19,188 nucleotides of DNA. It comes from JAMCRM01 sp041685075. Lineage in GTDB: Bacteria; Acidobacteriota; Terriglobia; Bryobacterales; Bryobacteraceae. Location of the stretch: positions 1 to 19,188 of the forward strand of contig JAWLGN010000081.1 of assembly GCA_041685075.1 (NCBI GenBank), read 5' to 3'. Below, in pieces: positions 7,586 to 16,500 of the stretch. Positions within the stretch are counted from its first letter, which is position 1. Each line of letters starts with the position of its first letter. The notes under the pieces are model-generated. The model searched no databases. It was not told the origin of the DNA and saw only the letters and a list, made by a program, of their open reading frames with translations. The position numbers and the translations under genes were made by a program.

Positions 7586-8563
7586 CTAACGGCCCAGCAG
7601 CGGGAGCAGCACCTTGTCCAGCCCCGCGTCGTCCCACTGGGTGATGGCGACGTTGCGGTGAAGGGTCCAGTTTTCTACGTGCGCGACCGAATCTCCGGGA
7701 GCCAGCTTCACCAGCGGGCCGAGCGTTTCAAGCTCCAGCATTTCCGCGTTCGTGAAGGTCTCGAACGTACAGCCGTAGTCGGCGAAGGCAGCCGGGGAAT
7801 CGGCGGTGGCGCGGTAGCGCTTGATGAACAGATCCGTGCCCAGCAGGTAGGCGCCCCAGGTATCGGGGTTGAAGGTGCCGAGCTTTTGGGGCACGGCGTT
7901 GGCGGGGTCCTGCCGGAGGATCAGGTACTTCCTGGTGAACTTCCAGCGCGGGTCGGAGAGATCGCTGAACGCCCACATCACCAGGGGATGGGTGGGGGCG
8001 AGCATCTCGGGATGGGTGCCGCGCGGCGGGAAGCCGTGGATGCCCACACCGCCCTGCGCCATGATGGTGAGGGCCCAGGGCGCCAGTTCCACCGCCTGGC
8101 TGCCGGCGTTGCGAATGCGATGGCTCACCTCGACGGCGCTGCCGGAGGGCGCCATCCGCACCGTGATGCTCTTCTCCAGGCCGGTAAGCGCTTCCACCGG
8201 CTGGGTGGCCTCCAGCACCGCGCCCCGTATCTCGACCTTCACGGGGCTGTTATCGGGGGCGTAGGTTTTCACGGCGTCTTCCGGCGCGGCCCAGAGGCGG
8301 TGGCCGCCGCGCGAGACCCACTCCGGCTCGCCGGATTTGCCGAGCGTTGCGGGGAATTCCGCAAACAGGTTGCGGCCGCCGGGGAAGGCGTAGCGCATGA
8401 TGCGCGGGCCGATGTCGCCGGTAACCACCAGTTCGACATCGCCGTTCGAAACGCGGTAGCAGTTGGGCCAACCCTGGTAGGAGATTTTTTCAATGGTGAC
8501 GGCTGCGCGAGTAGTCATAGACAGTGCCAGTAAGAGCGCGATGCGATGAAGCATAGAAGCCAT
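7586..8563 (-). CDS. Exported DUF4380/aldose-1-epimerase-like protein
   Basis: The protein is 325 aa with an N-terminal signal peptide (MASMLHRIALLLALSMTTRAA). The rest is beta-rich and reads as a galactose-mutarotase-type supersandwich of the DUF4380 kind: VELVVTGDIGPRIMRYAFPG at ~43-62, a GGHRLWAAPED segment at ~86-96, and GIHGFPPRGTHPEML in the middle. DUF4380 proteins are presumed sugar binders or epimerases; the reaction is not established. The start ATG overlaps the thiL stop as TAATG, indicating translational coupling. An alternative ATG three codons in (8554) would also leave a signal peptide. Next to a debranching-type enzyme it may act in polysaccharide use, but the neighbouring thiL weakens that inference. 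Confidence 0.8.
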   Translation of the reverse strand: MASMLHRIALLLALSMTTRAAVTIEKISYQGWPNCYRVSNGDVELVVTGDIGPRIMRYAFPGGRNLFAEFPATLGKSGEPEWVSRGGHRLWAAPEDAVKTYAPDNSPVKVEIRGAVLEATQPVEALTGLEKSITVRMAPSGSAVEVSHRIRNAGSQAVELAPWALTIMAQGGVGIHGFPPRGTHPEMLAPTHPLVMWAFSDLSDPRWKFTRKYLILRQDPANAVPQKLGTFNPDTWGAYLLGTDLFIKRYRATADSPAAFADYGCTFETFTNAEMLELETLGPLVKLAPGDSVAHVENWTLHRNVAITQWDDAGLDKVLLPLLGR

Positions 8564-9474
8564 TATGTCTCAGAGCGGCGGCGAAAGTGGTCCCAGCCTT
8601 TGGCGGGCAGGCGGCGCCCGTCGAGCAGGATTTCGCCGGTCGCGCCTTTCCGCATCCGGCCGATGCGGGTGAGGGGCGTGCCCTGGTAGCGGGCCGGGAC
8701 GCGCGCGCCGGGGCGCACGGTGAACAGCAGTTCGTAATCTTCGCCGCCGTGGAGGGCCTGTTCGAGGGTGGCGCCGGGATAGACCGGCGGCGGATCGATG
8801 GAGGCGGCCAAGTTCGAGGCCAGGCACATGCGGCGGAGGTCGAGCGAGAGGCCGTCGGAGAGATCCATGGCGGCGGTGGCGCCGAGGCGGGCGCGTAGAT
8901 AAGCGCCCAGGCGGAGGCGCGGCGCGGGGCGCAGGTGGCGGCGAAGGGCGGCGCCGGTGCCACGCGCCAGTGCCAGGGCGGCGGCGCCCAGGCGTCCGGA
9001 GACCCAGATCTCGTCGCCCGCGCGGGCGCCATCGCGGCGCAGGGCCGTGCCGCGGGGGACGGCGCCCAGGACCACGATGTCGCAGGCGACCCGTTCCGCG
9101 CGGGCCAGGTCGCCTCCGGCCAGCGCCGTACCGGTTTCGGCGGCAAGCGCCAGCAGCCCGCGGTAGAAGCGGCGGATCCAGCGGCGGTCCGCGGGCGCGG
9201 CGAGCGAAACCAGGCAGAGGCGCGGCGCGGCGCCCATGGCGGCGAGGTCGCTCAGCCCGCGCGCCAGCGCCGTGTGCCCCACGGCCTCGGGCGTGTGGGT
9301 GGCGCGGCGAAAGTGGATGTCCTCGAGCAGCAGGTCCGTGGCGAGGAGCAGGTCTTCGCCGGCGCGGGGGCGGAAGACGGCGCAATCGTCGCCGATGCCG
9401 AGCGCCAGTCCCGCGCGCCGCGCCGGGCCGGCCATGCGGCGCAGCTCCGCGACGATCGCTTCCTCACCGGACAT
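8563..9474 (-). CDS. thiL: Thiamine-monophosphate kinase
   Basis: ThiL phosphorylates thiamine monophosphate to thiamine diphosphate with ATP, the last step of cofactor synthesis. The protein is 303 aa from ATG 9474, typical for the family. Nearly every ThiL motif is present: GIGDD (26-30), TDLLLEDIHF (46-55), SDLAAMGA (75-82), GGDLA (120-124), MDLSDGLS (203-210) and GGEDYELL (243-250), which carry the Mg-ATP and substrate-binding acidic residues. A GTG at 9501, directly after the upstream stop, would add nine residues; ThiL proteins usually start a few residues before the E-x-x-I helix, so 9474 is preferred. It is the only thiamine gene in the window. The run is tightly packed: stop of the upstream gene at 9502 and TAATG overlap with the downstream gene. 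Confidence 0.95.
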   Translation of the reverse strand: MSGEEAIVAELRRMAGPARRAGLALGIGDDCAVFRPRAGEDLLLATDLLLEDIHFRRATHTPEAVGHTALARGLSDLAAMGAAPRLCLVSLAAPADRRWIRRFYRGLLALAAETGTALAGGDLARAERVACDIVVLGAVPRGTALRRDGARAGDEIWVSGRLGAAALALARGTGAALRRHLRPAPRLRLGAYLRARLGATAAMDLSDGLSLDLRRMCLASNLAASIDPPPVYPGATLEQALHGGEDYELLFTVRPGARVPARYQGTPLTRIGRMRKGATGEILLDGRRLPAKGWDHFRRRSET

Positions 9475-9501
9475 GGATGCCTGATGGCGCGGCAGGCGCA
9501 C

Positions 9502-10116
9502 TCAGCGCTTCACCGGCCGCGCGTCCACTTCGATCCAGTCCAGGCGCGAGCAGGCGACGCTCTGGCCGCCGGTCATCAGGTCCGTGAAACCGATCTCCTC
9601 GACCCGTGAAAGATCGGGCTTCTCCACCCAGCGGCCTTCGACGATGTTCTTGATGTCCAGCCGGCGCCAGCGGATGTCCGGGATGTTGAACTCGCGGATG
9701 CGCCAGTCTTCGGAGGGGCCGTCGGCGGCGTCGCTCACCAGCCACTGGCCGTTGGCGAGCTTCAGGACGATGCGCAGGTAACGGAAGCCGGCCTGCTTGG
9801 TGCGCCAGCGGATCTTGGCCTGTCCGGTGAGATCGGCGTAGGCGGTTTTGTGGCGCAGGGTGACGGCGCAGTTGCCGTTGCAGGTTCCGGTCCAGATGTA
9901 GTAGGGATCGTCGGCAGGCTTGTCGTGGTGGCTTTTCTTGACGCCTTCCCGCCCGGGTCCGTAGAGGGAGAGCACGAGGTCGGGATTGGCGACGTGTTCC
10001 TGGGTGACGGGAGTGGCGGCCTCGATTTCTTTCCAGTCCTCGCGGAAGAACAGGCCGGGGCGGTCCTGCGCTAGCAGCGCGGCCGCGGCGAGTGGAACCA
10101 ACAACAGGAATCGCAT
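9502..10116 (-). CDS. Exported hypothetical protein, probably beta-sandwich
   Basis: The protein is 204 aa with a clear signal peptide (MRFLLLVPLAAAALLAQ). The mature part is Trp/Arg/Asp-rich and alternates in a beta-strand pattern. It includes a CNGNC pair near residue 80 that could form a disulfide, and repeated Trp motifs (IRWRTKQ, DWRIREF, DIRWRRLDI). The overall look is of a jelly-roll or carbohydrate-binding-like domain, but I recognise no named family. It is the first gene of the five-gene minus-strand run and is followed directly by thiL. No Shine-Dalgarno is visible before the ATG; a TAGAAT hexamer lies six bases upstream, so the message might be leaderless. Confidence 0.75.
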   Translation of the reverse strand: MRFLLLVPLAAAALLAQDRPGLFFREDWKEIEAATPVTQEHVANPDLVLSLYGPGREGVKKSHHDKPADDPYYIWTGTCNGNCAVTLRHKTAYADLTGQAKIRWRTKQAGFRYLRIVLKLANGQWLVSDAADGPSEDWRIREFNIPDIRWRRLDIKNIVEGRWVEKPDLSRVEEIGFTDLMTGGQSVACSRLDWIEVDARPVKR

Positions 10117-10194
10117 AAAGCGATTCTAACGCGGCGCGGCGCGGTTGCCGGAGGTCCGGCTTCGAGCAGGCGCGATGGGAAATGCGAGGCCCGC

Positions 10195-10224
10195 TTGACC
10201 ACGCTACGAGCCGTCTGAGACAAT
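10195..10224 (+). promoter_or_regulatory. Predicted sigma-70 promoter for the cold-shock gene leader
   Basis: TTGACC (10195-10200) and GACAAT (10219-10224) are separated by 18 bases. The -35 matches consensus at five of six positions and the -10 at four of six. Transcription would start near 10231, leaving a leader of about 145 nt before the csp start codon. Confidence 0.5.
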
Positions 10225-10230
10225 AGGCGT

Positions 10231-10320
10231 CGCAGTTGCCAGTAATGCTGTGGTCGTCCGTGATTACCTGAGGTTCACCAAGAAAGCTACGGAGACGTGT
10301 CCGTAGCTTTTGCTGTTTTT
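10231..10320 (+). ncRNA. Candidate structured leader or small RNA upstream of csp
   Basis: Between the predicted start site and the T-run lie about 90 non-coding bases with two hairpins. The first pairs CAGTAAT (10240-10246) with ATTACCTG (10263-10270) with one bulged C, and can extend inwards through a GG-TCGT-CC mini-hairpin (10252-10259). A short unpaired linker (AGGTTCACCAAG region) separates it from a strong terminator hairpin at 10283-10310. An element that ends in a terminator about 55 nt before the csp ribosome-binding site could be an attenuator or riboregulator for csp, or a free small RNA released by termination. I do not recognise it as a named RNA family. Confidence 0.4.
10283..10320 (+). 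terminator. Intrinsic terminator upstream of csp
   Basis: A perfect 11-bp inverted repeat, AAAGCTACGGA (10283-10293) and TCCGTAGCTTT (10300-10310), encloses a six-base loop (GACGTG). It is followed by TGCTGTTTTT, giving a T-rich tract on the plus strand. It sits inside the csp leader, not after a gene. Confidence 0.7.
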
Positions 10321-10363
10321 GGGGCCGCGGGGAACCGGCGATTGGAAATGCAGCCGCAAGATT

Positions 10364-10368
10364 AGGAG
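10364..10368 (+). promoter_or_regulatory. Shine-Dalgarno AGGAG of the cold-shock gene
   Basis: AGGAG lies 7 nt before the GTG at 10376 and decides this start over the longer in-frame extension from 10310, which would begin in the terminator. Confidence 0.8.
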
Positions 10369-10375
10369 AAACGCA

Positions 10376-10579
10376 GTGAAGGAAAAGGGTGTCGTGAAGT
10401 GGTTTAATGCCGCCAAGGGCTATGGATTCATCCAGCGCTCGACCGGCGACGATGTGTTCGTCCATTTCTCGGCCATTCAGGCGAATGGCTACCGGAGTCT
10501 GGACGAGGGCGCGGAGGTGGAATTCGAAGTCAAACAGGGGCCGAAAGGGCTCCAGGCGGAGAACGTGGTGCGGCTGTAA
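10376..10579 (+). CDS. Cold-shock protein (CspA family)
   Basis: The protein is 67 aa, the normal size of a single cold-shock domain. It is an OB-fold single-stranded RNA/DNA binder that acts as an RNA chaperone. RNP1 (KGYGFI) is at about residues 14-19 and RNP2 (VFVHFSAI) at about 27-34; the N-terminal GVVKWFNAAKG is characteristic of the family. The start is GTG, with AGGAG 7 nt upstream. The gene stands alone between oppositely oriented genes, with its own predicted promoter and a long leader containing a terminator hairpin. It is followed by a second terminator at 10619. Regulation by leader structure is plausible but unproven. The family has many paralogues, so no specific symbol is given. 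Confidence 0.96.
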   Translation: MKEKGVVKWFNAAKGYGFIQRSTGDDVFVHFSAIQANGYRSLDEGAEVEFEVKQGPKGLQAENVVRL

Positions 10580-10618
10580 GCTGATTCCCAGGTTCCACAC
10601 AACAACATCAGAACGAAC

Positions 10619-10643
10619 AGGGCCCCGCCAAAAGCGGGGCCTT
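10619..10643. terminator. Terminator between convergent csp and the Asp-box protein gene
   Basis: GGCCCCGC (10621-10628) pairs with GCGGGGCC (10634-10641) around a CAAAA loop, and the stem extends by one A-T and one G-T pair to 10619-10643. The hairpin is very stable, but the following TTCGTGTAT is a poor U-tract. Its place between two converging genes (stop at 10579 plus, stop at 10680 minus) suggests it serves both. Confidence 0.65.
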
Positions 10644-10679
10644 CGTGTATGGAGAGCAGGGCCGGGCTTGGTGTATTCC

Positions 10680-12680
10680 CTAGGGTTCGAGCAGAATGCG
10701 GACGCGGTTGCTCTCCTGGCCGCCGGCCGCGAGATAGAGTTCGGCCGGGCCCGCATTCACAATGGCGGGAAGCTGCAACTCCACCAGGTAGAAGCCCACG
10801 TAGCCGGGAGCCAGGACGGCACGGGTCACCCGGACCGGAACACGGTCGATGTACGCGGTGATTTGGGCGGCCACCTCGGGCGGGTTCTCGAGCGGCGCGG
10901 CCAGGCCCGTGGGCCACTCCGGGCGAACCCGGCCCAGTCCCGTGGCCAGCACCTGGATACGGGCACCGGAACGCGCCGCGTTCAGTCCTTCGATCAGCAG
11001 GCCGGTATCGGCATCGAGCAGCATGGGGGTGCCGTCCGGGCTGACGAATATGGCGGGCGAAACCGGCCGCACCGGAAGGGGGACACGCACGGCGGCGCCG
11101 TTTCCGGTTTCGAGCGCCAGCGCGACATCCGGGCCGGAGGTTTCGAAGGGCACCTGGATCTGGGATTCGCTCTCCCCGGCGGCCAGGACAGGGAAGCGCA
11201 AATCGCCGGCGCGCGCGGCGTTCACCCGGGCGCCCAGCACGCTGAGCAAGCCGCCGGGAGCCGCCGGCCGGGCGCTGTAATCGGCCGCGTTCACCACCCG
11301 CAAGGCGGCCGTACGGTGCGGCGCCATGGCGGCGTAGACGCCGTAGCCCGCCAGCGCGACGTAGAGCTGGTTGGCGCCCGCATCGAGCCGTACGTCGGTG
11401 GCGGGCGAAGCGGGCAGCCTGCCGCCGATGGGCTCCCAACTGACGTCGGGAAACGCCGGGTTATCCAGGTCGGCCGCGGCATAGAAGACGCCGCGCTCGG
11501 CAGCCACGTAAACGGCTCCGGAGGCGCGGTCCGCGGCTACGCCGTGAACGGCTCCGGCGGGCAGATTACCGGTGAGATCGTCCCAGAAGGTGCCGCTGTT
11601 GGTGGTGCGGAGAACCCGGGGTCCGGGACCCGCCAGCACCGCCAGGGCCACGCGCGGCTGCCCGGCGTCCACCCAAATGCGCCGGACGGCGCTTTCGCCG
11701 GCGGGCGCCGGCCCGCGCCAGGTGCGCCCGGCGTCGAAAGAAACCCACATACGGCCGTCCGATGATCCGGCATAGACGGTTTCGCCGGCTGCCTCGAAGG
11801 CGGTGATTTCCGCCTCGAGGGCGGCCGAGTAGAGAGCCCGTGCAAGGCGGTCGCGCCGGGGCCCGTCATCGGCGACGGGGACCCACACCTGGCTGCCGGG
11901 CGGCAGTTCCAGGGTTCCCAGCGGTCCGGCGTCGATGCGCGCCCCGGAGGTGCCCCGCGGAGTGGCCAGGATGCGCTCGACCTCCAGGTTCGGCAGATAC
12001 CGGTTGAGGCCGCTCCAGGACATCCCGCCGTCCAGGGAGCGCCACACCCCGAAGGGATTGGCGACGACGAGCTGGCCGGCGCCGCGCGGCGACACCGCCA
12101 CGGCGAGCTGGGGTCCGCCGATGATCGATTCCGAGCGCCAGGCGGTGAGATTGCTCCAGGAGCGGCCGCCGTCTTCGGAGCGATACAGATGCATGCCGAG
12201 GGCGTAAACCCGCCCCGGATCGGCGGCGAAGACAGCCAACCGGGCCTCGGACTCGGGCAGCCGTTCCGCCGCAGCCGGCAGCGGCTCCGGCGGTCCGGGC
12301 GCGCCGGGCGCGGGCGTCCAGTTCTCAAAATCCAGGGTTTCGAAGATCGCGCCGGAGAGCGTGCGCGCATACAGGCGGGAGCCGTTGGCCGAAAACCAGA
12401 CCGCTTCCACCGGTCCTGTGGCCGGGGAGGCGAGCATCAGTTCGGCAGCAGTGCCGCCAATCTTTCGCCAATCCGGCGACAACATCTGGGCGGAAGCAAC
12501 GCCCAACACGGCGCCCAGAATGACCCAGGCAGACAAAGCCAGCCGTACGAGCGTGAGCCGCCATCGGGCCGCCGCCCGGGCTGTATCAATTCGACACACG
12601 AACGAGTTCCATTGTACCGTATTCACCGCGCGGCCCCTGCGGATGGGCTTGACGTATCTCGGTTTGGCACGCAAACCCAT
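10680..12680 (-). CDS. Exported Asp-box (BNR/sortilin-like) propeller protein with Solibacter-type C-terminal domain
   Basis: The protein is 666 aa from ATG 12680, which has AGGGGG about 7 nt upstream. A signal-peptide-like helix lies at ~41-64 (LTLVRLALSAWVILG...ASAQ), rather far from this start; the GTG at 12599 would give a more usual length. Residues ~90-455 hold a beta-propeller with Asp-box motifs (S-x-D-x-G-x-x-W) near 167-175, 214-222 and 313-321 and a degenerate one near 358-366. Residues ~460-664 match the TIGR03437 pattern: VVNAADY, then APGGLLSVLGARV, VSPAIF, IQVLATGLG and APGYVGFYLVELQLP. It is probably a secreted or surface protein binding glycans or proteins; sialidase-type catalytic residues were not identified. 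It is convergent with csp and divergent from the FecR-domain gene. Confidence 0.82.
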   Translation of the reverse strand: MGLRAKPRYVKPIRRGRAVNTVQWNSFVCRIDTARAAARWRLTLVRLALSAWVILGAVLGVASAQMLSPDWRKIGGTAAELMLASPATGPVEAVWFSANGSRLYARTLSGAIFETLDFENWTPAPGAPGPPEPLPAAAERLPESEARLAVFAADPGRVYALGMHLYRSEDGGRSWSNLTAWRSESIIGGPQLAVAVSPRGAGQLVVANPFGVWRSLDGGMSWSGLNRYLPNLEVERILATPRGTSGARIDAGPLGTLELPPGSQVWVPVADDGPRRDRLARALYSAALEAEITAFEAAGETVYAGSSDGRMWVSFDAGRTWRGPAPAGESAVRRIWVDAGQPRVALAVLAGPGPRVLRTTNSGTFWDDLTGNLPAGAVHGVAADRASGAVYVAAERGVFYAAADLDNPAFPDVSWEPIGGRLPASPATDVRLDAGANQLYVALAGYGVYAAMAPHRTAALRVVNAADYSARPAAPGGLLSVLGARVNAARAGDLRFPVLAAGESESQIQVPFETSGPDVALALETGNGAAVRVPLPVRPVSPAIFVSPDGTPMLLDADTGLLIEGLNAARSGARIQVLATGLGRVRPEWPTGLAAPLENPPEVAAQITAYIDRVPVRVTRAVLAPGYVGFYLVELQLPAIVNAGPAELYLAAGGQESNRVRILLEP

Positions 12681-12739
12681 CTCCGGCCCCCTGTTTGCTA
12701 AGCAACTTTGGTGCTAGACTAAGGCTCTGGCGCTACGAA

Positions 12740-13558
12740 ATGATTAACGGCTGTAACACTTGGACCGCGGGCCGCACGCTGTCCTGGGCGGCGATCCTGG
12801 TACTGTGCCTCTGCCAGGCGCAGGCACAGCCCGGTCCCGCAGCCAAGGTCCTGACTCTCTCGGGACAGGTTTCGCTGCTGCGCGACGGTTCCCCGTGGGC
12901 GTTGAACGCGGGAGACCTGGTGATGCCGCGCCAGATCATCATCACGGGGCCGGACGGCATGGCCACCTTCCAGGTCTCCGACGGCAGCACCTTCCACGTG
13001 TTTCCGGACTCGCGGGTGATGTTCCGCGCCTCGCCCTCCAACTGGAGCGATCTGCTGGACCTGCTGATCGGCAGGATCAAGGTGGAGATCCGGAAGCTCG
13101 GCAACCAGCCCAATCCGAACACGGTGCGCACCCCGACGGCGGTCATCTCGGTGCGGGGGACGGTTTTCGACGTGGTGGTGGAGGAAGACACCGACGCCAC
13201 CTTCGTGAGCGTGGACGAAGGGATGGTGGAGGTGCGCAACCAGACCGCGCCGGGCAAGAGCCGGCTGCTCTATCCGGGCGACTCGATCCGGGTGCTGCGC
13301 AACGTACCGCTGGCCAAGACCATCGACCGGGGATCGGTGGCGAACGGCGCCATCCGGGTAGCCTTGCAGGCCATGTACGAGGTGCTGCTGCGGACTTCGC
13401 ACCCCGGCTCCGGCGGGCGAGTTCCGGGTGGAGTGCCGGGGCAGGGCGATACCCCGAAGCCCGATCCTCCCAAGAACCCGCCGCCGGCCAATCCGGAGCC
13501 GCCGGTGAGTGCACCGCCGGCCCCGCCGCCTTCGGCGCCGCCGCCTCCTCCTCGGTAG
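12740..13558 (+). CDS. Exported FecR-domain protein with proline-rich tail
   Basis: The protein is 272 aa from ATG 12740, which puts a signal peptide directly at the N-terminus (RTLSWAAILVLCLCQAQAQ). A TTG at 12695 would add 15 residues ahead of it. Residues ~58-165 read as a FecR domain: the turn-rich DGSTFHVFPDSRV strand pair, then the diagnostic TPTAVISVRGTVFDV (131-145) and SVDEGMVEVRN (157-167). Canonical FecR is an anti-sigma regulator that relays TonB signals, but many acidobacterial FecR-domain proteins have no sigma partner, and none is seen here. The last ~35 residues are almost only Pro, Ala and Ser, a likely extended wall- or periplasm-spanning tail. A TAGACT hexamer (12715-12720) could be a -10 box, but no good -35 was found. 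It ends 13 bp from the convergent subtilase gene. Confidence 0.85.
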   Translation: MINGCNTWTAGRTLSWAAILVLCLCQAQAQPGPAAKVLTLSGQVSLLRDGSPWALNAGDLVMPRQIIITGPDGMATFQVSDGSTFHVFPDSRVMFRASPSNWSDLLDLLIGRIKVEIRKLGNQPNPNTVRTPTAVISVRGTVFDVVVEEDTDATFVSVDEGMVEVRNQTAPGKSRLLYPGDSIRVLRNVPLAKTIDRGSVANGAIRVALQAMYEVLLRTSHPGSGGRVPGGVPGQGDTPKPDPPKNPPPANPEPPVSAPPAPPPSAPPPPPR

Positions 13559-13571
13559 CAGGCGCGCGGCG

Positions 13572-16500
13572 TTACTCGACCGGTATATTCACCGGCGCGG
13601 AGCTTACTCCACCAATGGTAATCACCACCGGCTGATCGCCACTGGGGAGATCCCTGGGCACATTGACGTGCACCTGGTACAGCCCCACGGACCCGGGCGT
13701 CATGCCGCTCCATTCGACGGTTGCCGGGAGCCCCCCGATGGTGGCGGTGGGGCGTTCGACCGTCTCTGCGAGCGGCGACGCCGGGCTGGGCTCGCCCGAG
13801 GCCGGCTGTGGATCCGTGGGGCCCAGGCCGTTGGCATACAGCACGATGGTTTCTTCCCGCGTTGCGGGGTTGGACGGCGAAATCAGTTCGTAGCCCACGT
13901 GTTGCGCGGCAGCGAACCACCGGCCCGTGCCGGGGTCGAGGTACGGGAACAGCGCTGGCGAGTAGGGGTGGAGCGGTAGCTGGTAGAACCAGGCGTAGGT
14001 GCTGGGGACGCCCTCCACCGTGACTTTCACCAGGGCACGGGAATGACCCTGCAACTCCCAGGGAATCTGCACGTTGATCTGGCCGGGGCTGACGAACGAG
14101 AGGCGCCCGGGAACGCTCAGGCGACTCGGTGGGCCAAAGTCGGGATCCGGTTCCGCTTCGTCGTCGGGCACGTCGAAGCTCACGCTCACGTTACCGAGCG
14201 AGAACGGCAGCGAGTTGGTGGAGAAGGCCTTGGGGAAGTCGGCGAGCCAGTCGCCGAAGATGCTGGCATAGGAGCCGGGAGCCAGGCCCTGTCCCACGGT
14301 GCCGTCGGCCGCGTTGATCACGCCGGCATCGGCCCGAATGATCGGCCACTGCCGGGCGTAGGCGAAGAAGTCGGTGGTGAGCCCCCCGGCAGTGGCCCTG
14401 AAGAGCTTCATGCCGCGCGTGTCGCCGAGGCTCACCGTCGCGAACGCGACACCCAGGCTATCCGTGCTTGTTTCGGCGCTGTCGTACCCGGCACCGCCGA
14501 ACGCCTCCCAAAATACCGGCACACCGGCCACCCCGACGCCGTTCTCATCCACCACGCGAAACGCGATGGGCCAGCCGGTGTCGAACGGCGCACCCACGAA
14601 CTCGCGGTTGACGATGGGGTAGATGTCGGCGACCTGGCCGCTGCCCACGACGTAGAGATAAGGCACCCGCAGGGTAGTGCCGCCGCCCTCGAAGACGACG
14701 AAGCCTTCATAGGATCCCGCACTGGGTGTGCCACCCGTAAGCGAGATATTGATGGAGGCGCTTTCGCGGGGCCCCAGATTCAGGTTGGAAGTGCTCACGG
14801 CGACCTGCGCGCCGCCCTGGTCGCGCGGGTTCACCGTCACTGAAACGGAAACCTGAGAGTCGCCGTGGTTGGTGATCCGCAACTCGCGGGAGGGCGGTAA
14901 CCCGGCGCTCACGTTGCCGAAGGAGAGGGTTGCGGGCTCGGCGGTGAGGACGGCGGCTCGCGCGGCGGCGACATTCAGCAGGCCCGCGCCGGCGGAGATC
15001 ACGCGCGCCGGTCCGGACTCATCCTCAAGCGGCGCCGCGGTATTGACCACGGCGGATTTAATGTGCGCGGGAGTGAAGGTGTCGCCATCCAGGTAGCGCT
15101 GCTTCACCAGGGCGGCGGCTCCGGCAACCATGCCGACGGCGAAACTCGTGCTGGTCACCGCCGTGTAGCGCGTGGGGTTGTAGAGTTCCGCGTTGGGATC
15201 CAGGTTCTGGGTGGCGGTGTAGATACCGGTGCCCGGGGCCACGAGTTCGGGCTTGATGCCGTAGTCGCGCAGGGCGGGGCCGCGGGAGGAGAACTCCGCC
15301 ACCAGGTTGGGGGTATCGCTGGATTCGTACAGAGCGGGGTCGAGTTCCGCTGCCTCGCCGCGCTGGGCCAGGGCCTTGAGTTCGGCGCCGGTGCCGCTCC
15401 CTACCATGACGGTGGGAATGCCCGAGCTCGCCAGGCCGAGCGGCACAATCGGCTCATCGGAAGCGGGATCCACGATGATCACCCCAGCGGCGCCACCGAA
15501 CTGTGCGTGGAGCACCTTGTCGACGAAGGCGCAGTTGCCGCCGCGGTCGATGATGGCGAAGGTCCCGGTAAGCGAGCCGGGGGCGGGCACGAAGCAGAGT
15601 TCGCCGCCGGTATCGCGGAGCGGCGCCGATACCGGCTCGGCCGGGCGCGGGCCGTCGCCGAAGAGCGCCGGGAATTCCCGGCCGTCCGCGCGCACCCGCG
15701 AATAGAAGCGGTGCGAGTTGGTGGAGGCCCCCACCGTGATAGCCGAGGGCGCGGTGCCCGGCGTGTTGATGGTCGAAAGCGTGGGGAACTTCTTGCCGGA
15801 AGTGCCGTCGTTGCCGGCCGAGACCACCACGGTCATGCCGCTGGCGATAGCCTCCTCGACCGCCTGCACGCGCAGGTCGCAACCGTCGGGGCTGCACAGC
15901 TCGGGGTCCTGGTCCAGGGGGCCGTAGATTGCCGGGTCCCCTATAGCCAGGGCGGCGATATCCATGCCGTCTTCAAAAGCTGCCTCGAGCGCCTGGATGA
16001 GCACGCCATCGCTGCTGGTGTCGTTGATGCCGGGCGAGCCGAAGATCTTGTAGTTGCCGATCCAGGCCTTGGGCGCGATGCCCGAGATCATGCCCTTGGG
16101 CGACTCGTGGCGCACTCCGGCGGCGATGGCGGCAATGGCGGTGCCGTGCCCCTGGCGGTCGCGCGGCGTTACATCGTCGGGGCGTGAATCGTAGGCATAG
16201 ACATCCGCGTAGGGCAGTTCATGAACCCAACTGCGGGCCACGATGATCTTGCCGTTGGTATAGGCGGCCTCGCCTTTGGGGAAGCCGGGAGGCGGCTGCA
16301 AGGCGGGATCCTGAAACGCGGGATGGGTGTGGTCGATGCCGCTATCGATGATGGCGATCTTGACGCCCGCCCCGGCGTTCTCCACGCCGCCGGCCGCGTT
16401 CCATGCCGCCGGAGCGTTGGCCAGGTCCGCGGCGGCCCCCAGGTTCATGTGGATGGGCGGCAGATAGACCACGCCCTTCACGCCCGCGAGCGAGCGCAGT

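Noticed and set aside
8566..8575. CTGAGA on the minus strand at the thiL 3' end, and another at 10215-10220, resembling a TPP riboswitch core
   Set aside because: Only the hexamer matches; the rest of the thi-box is absent and the positions are not ahead of thiL.
15063..16187. 374-aa plus-strand frame opposite the subtilase
   Set aside because: Shadow frame; composition is low-complexity Gly/Arg/Ala and the opposite strand encodes a clear S8 protease.
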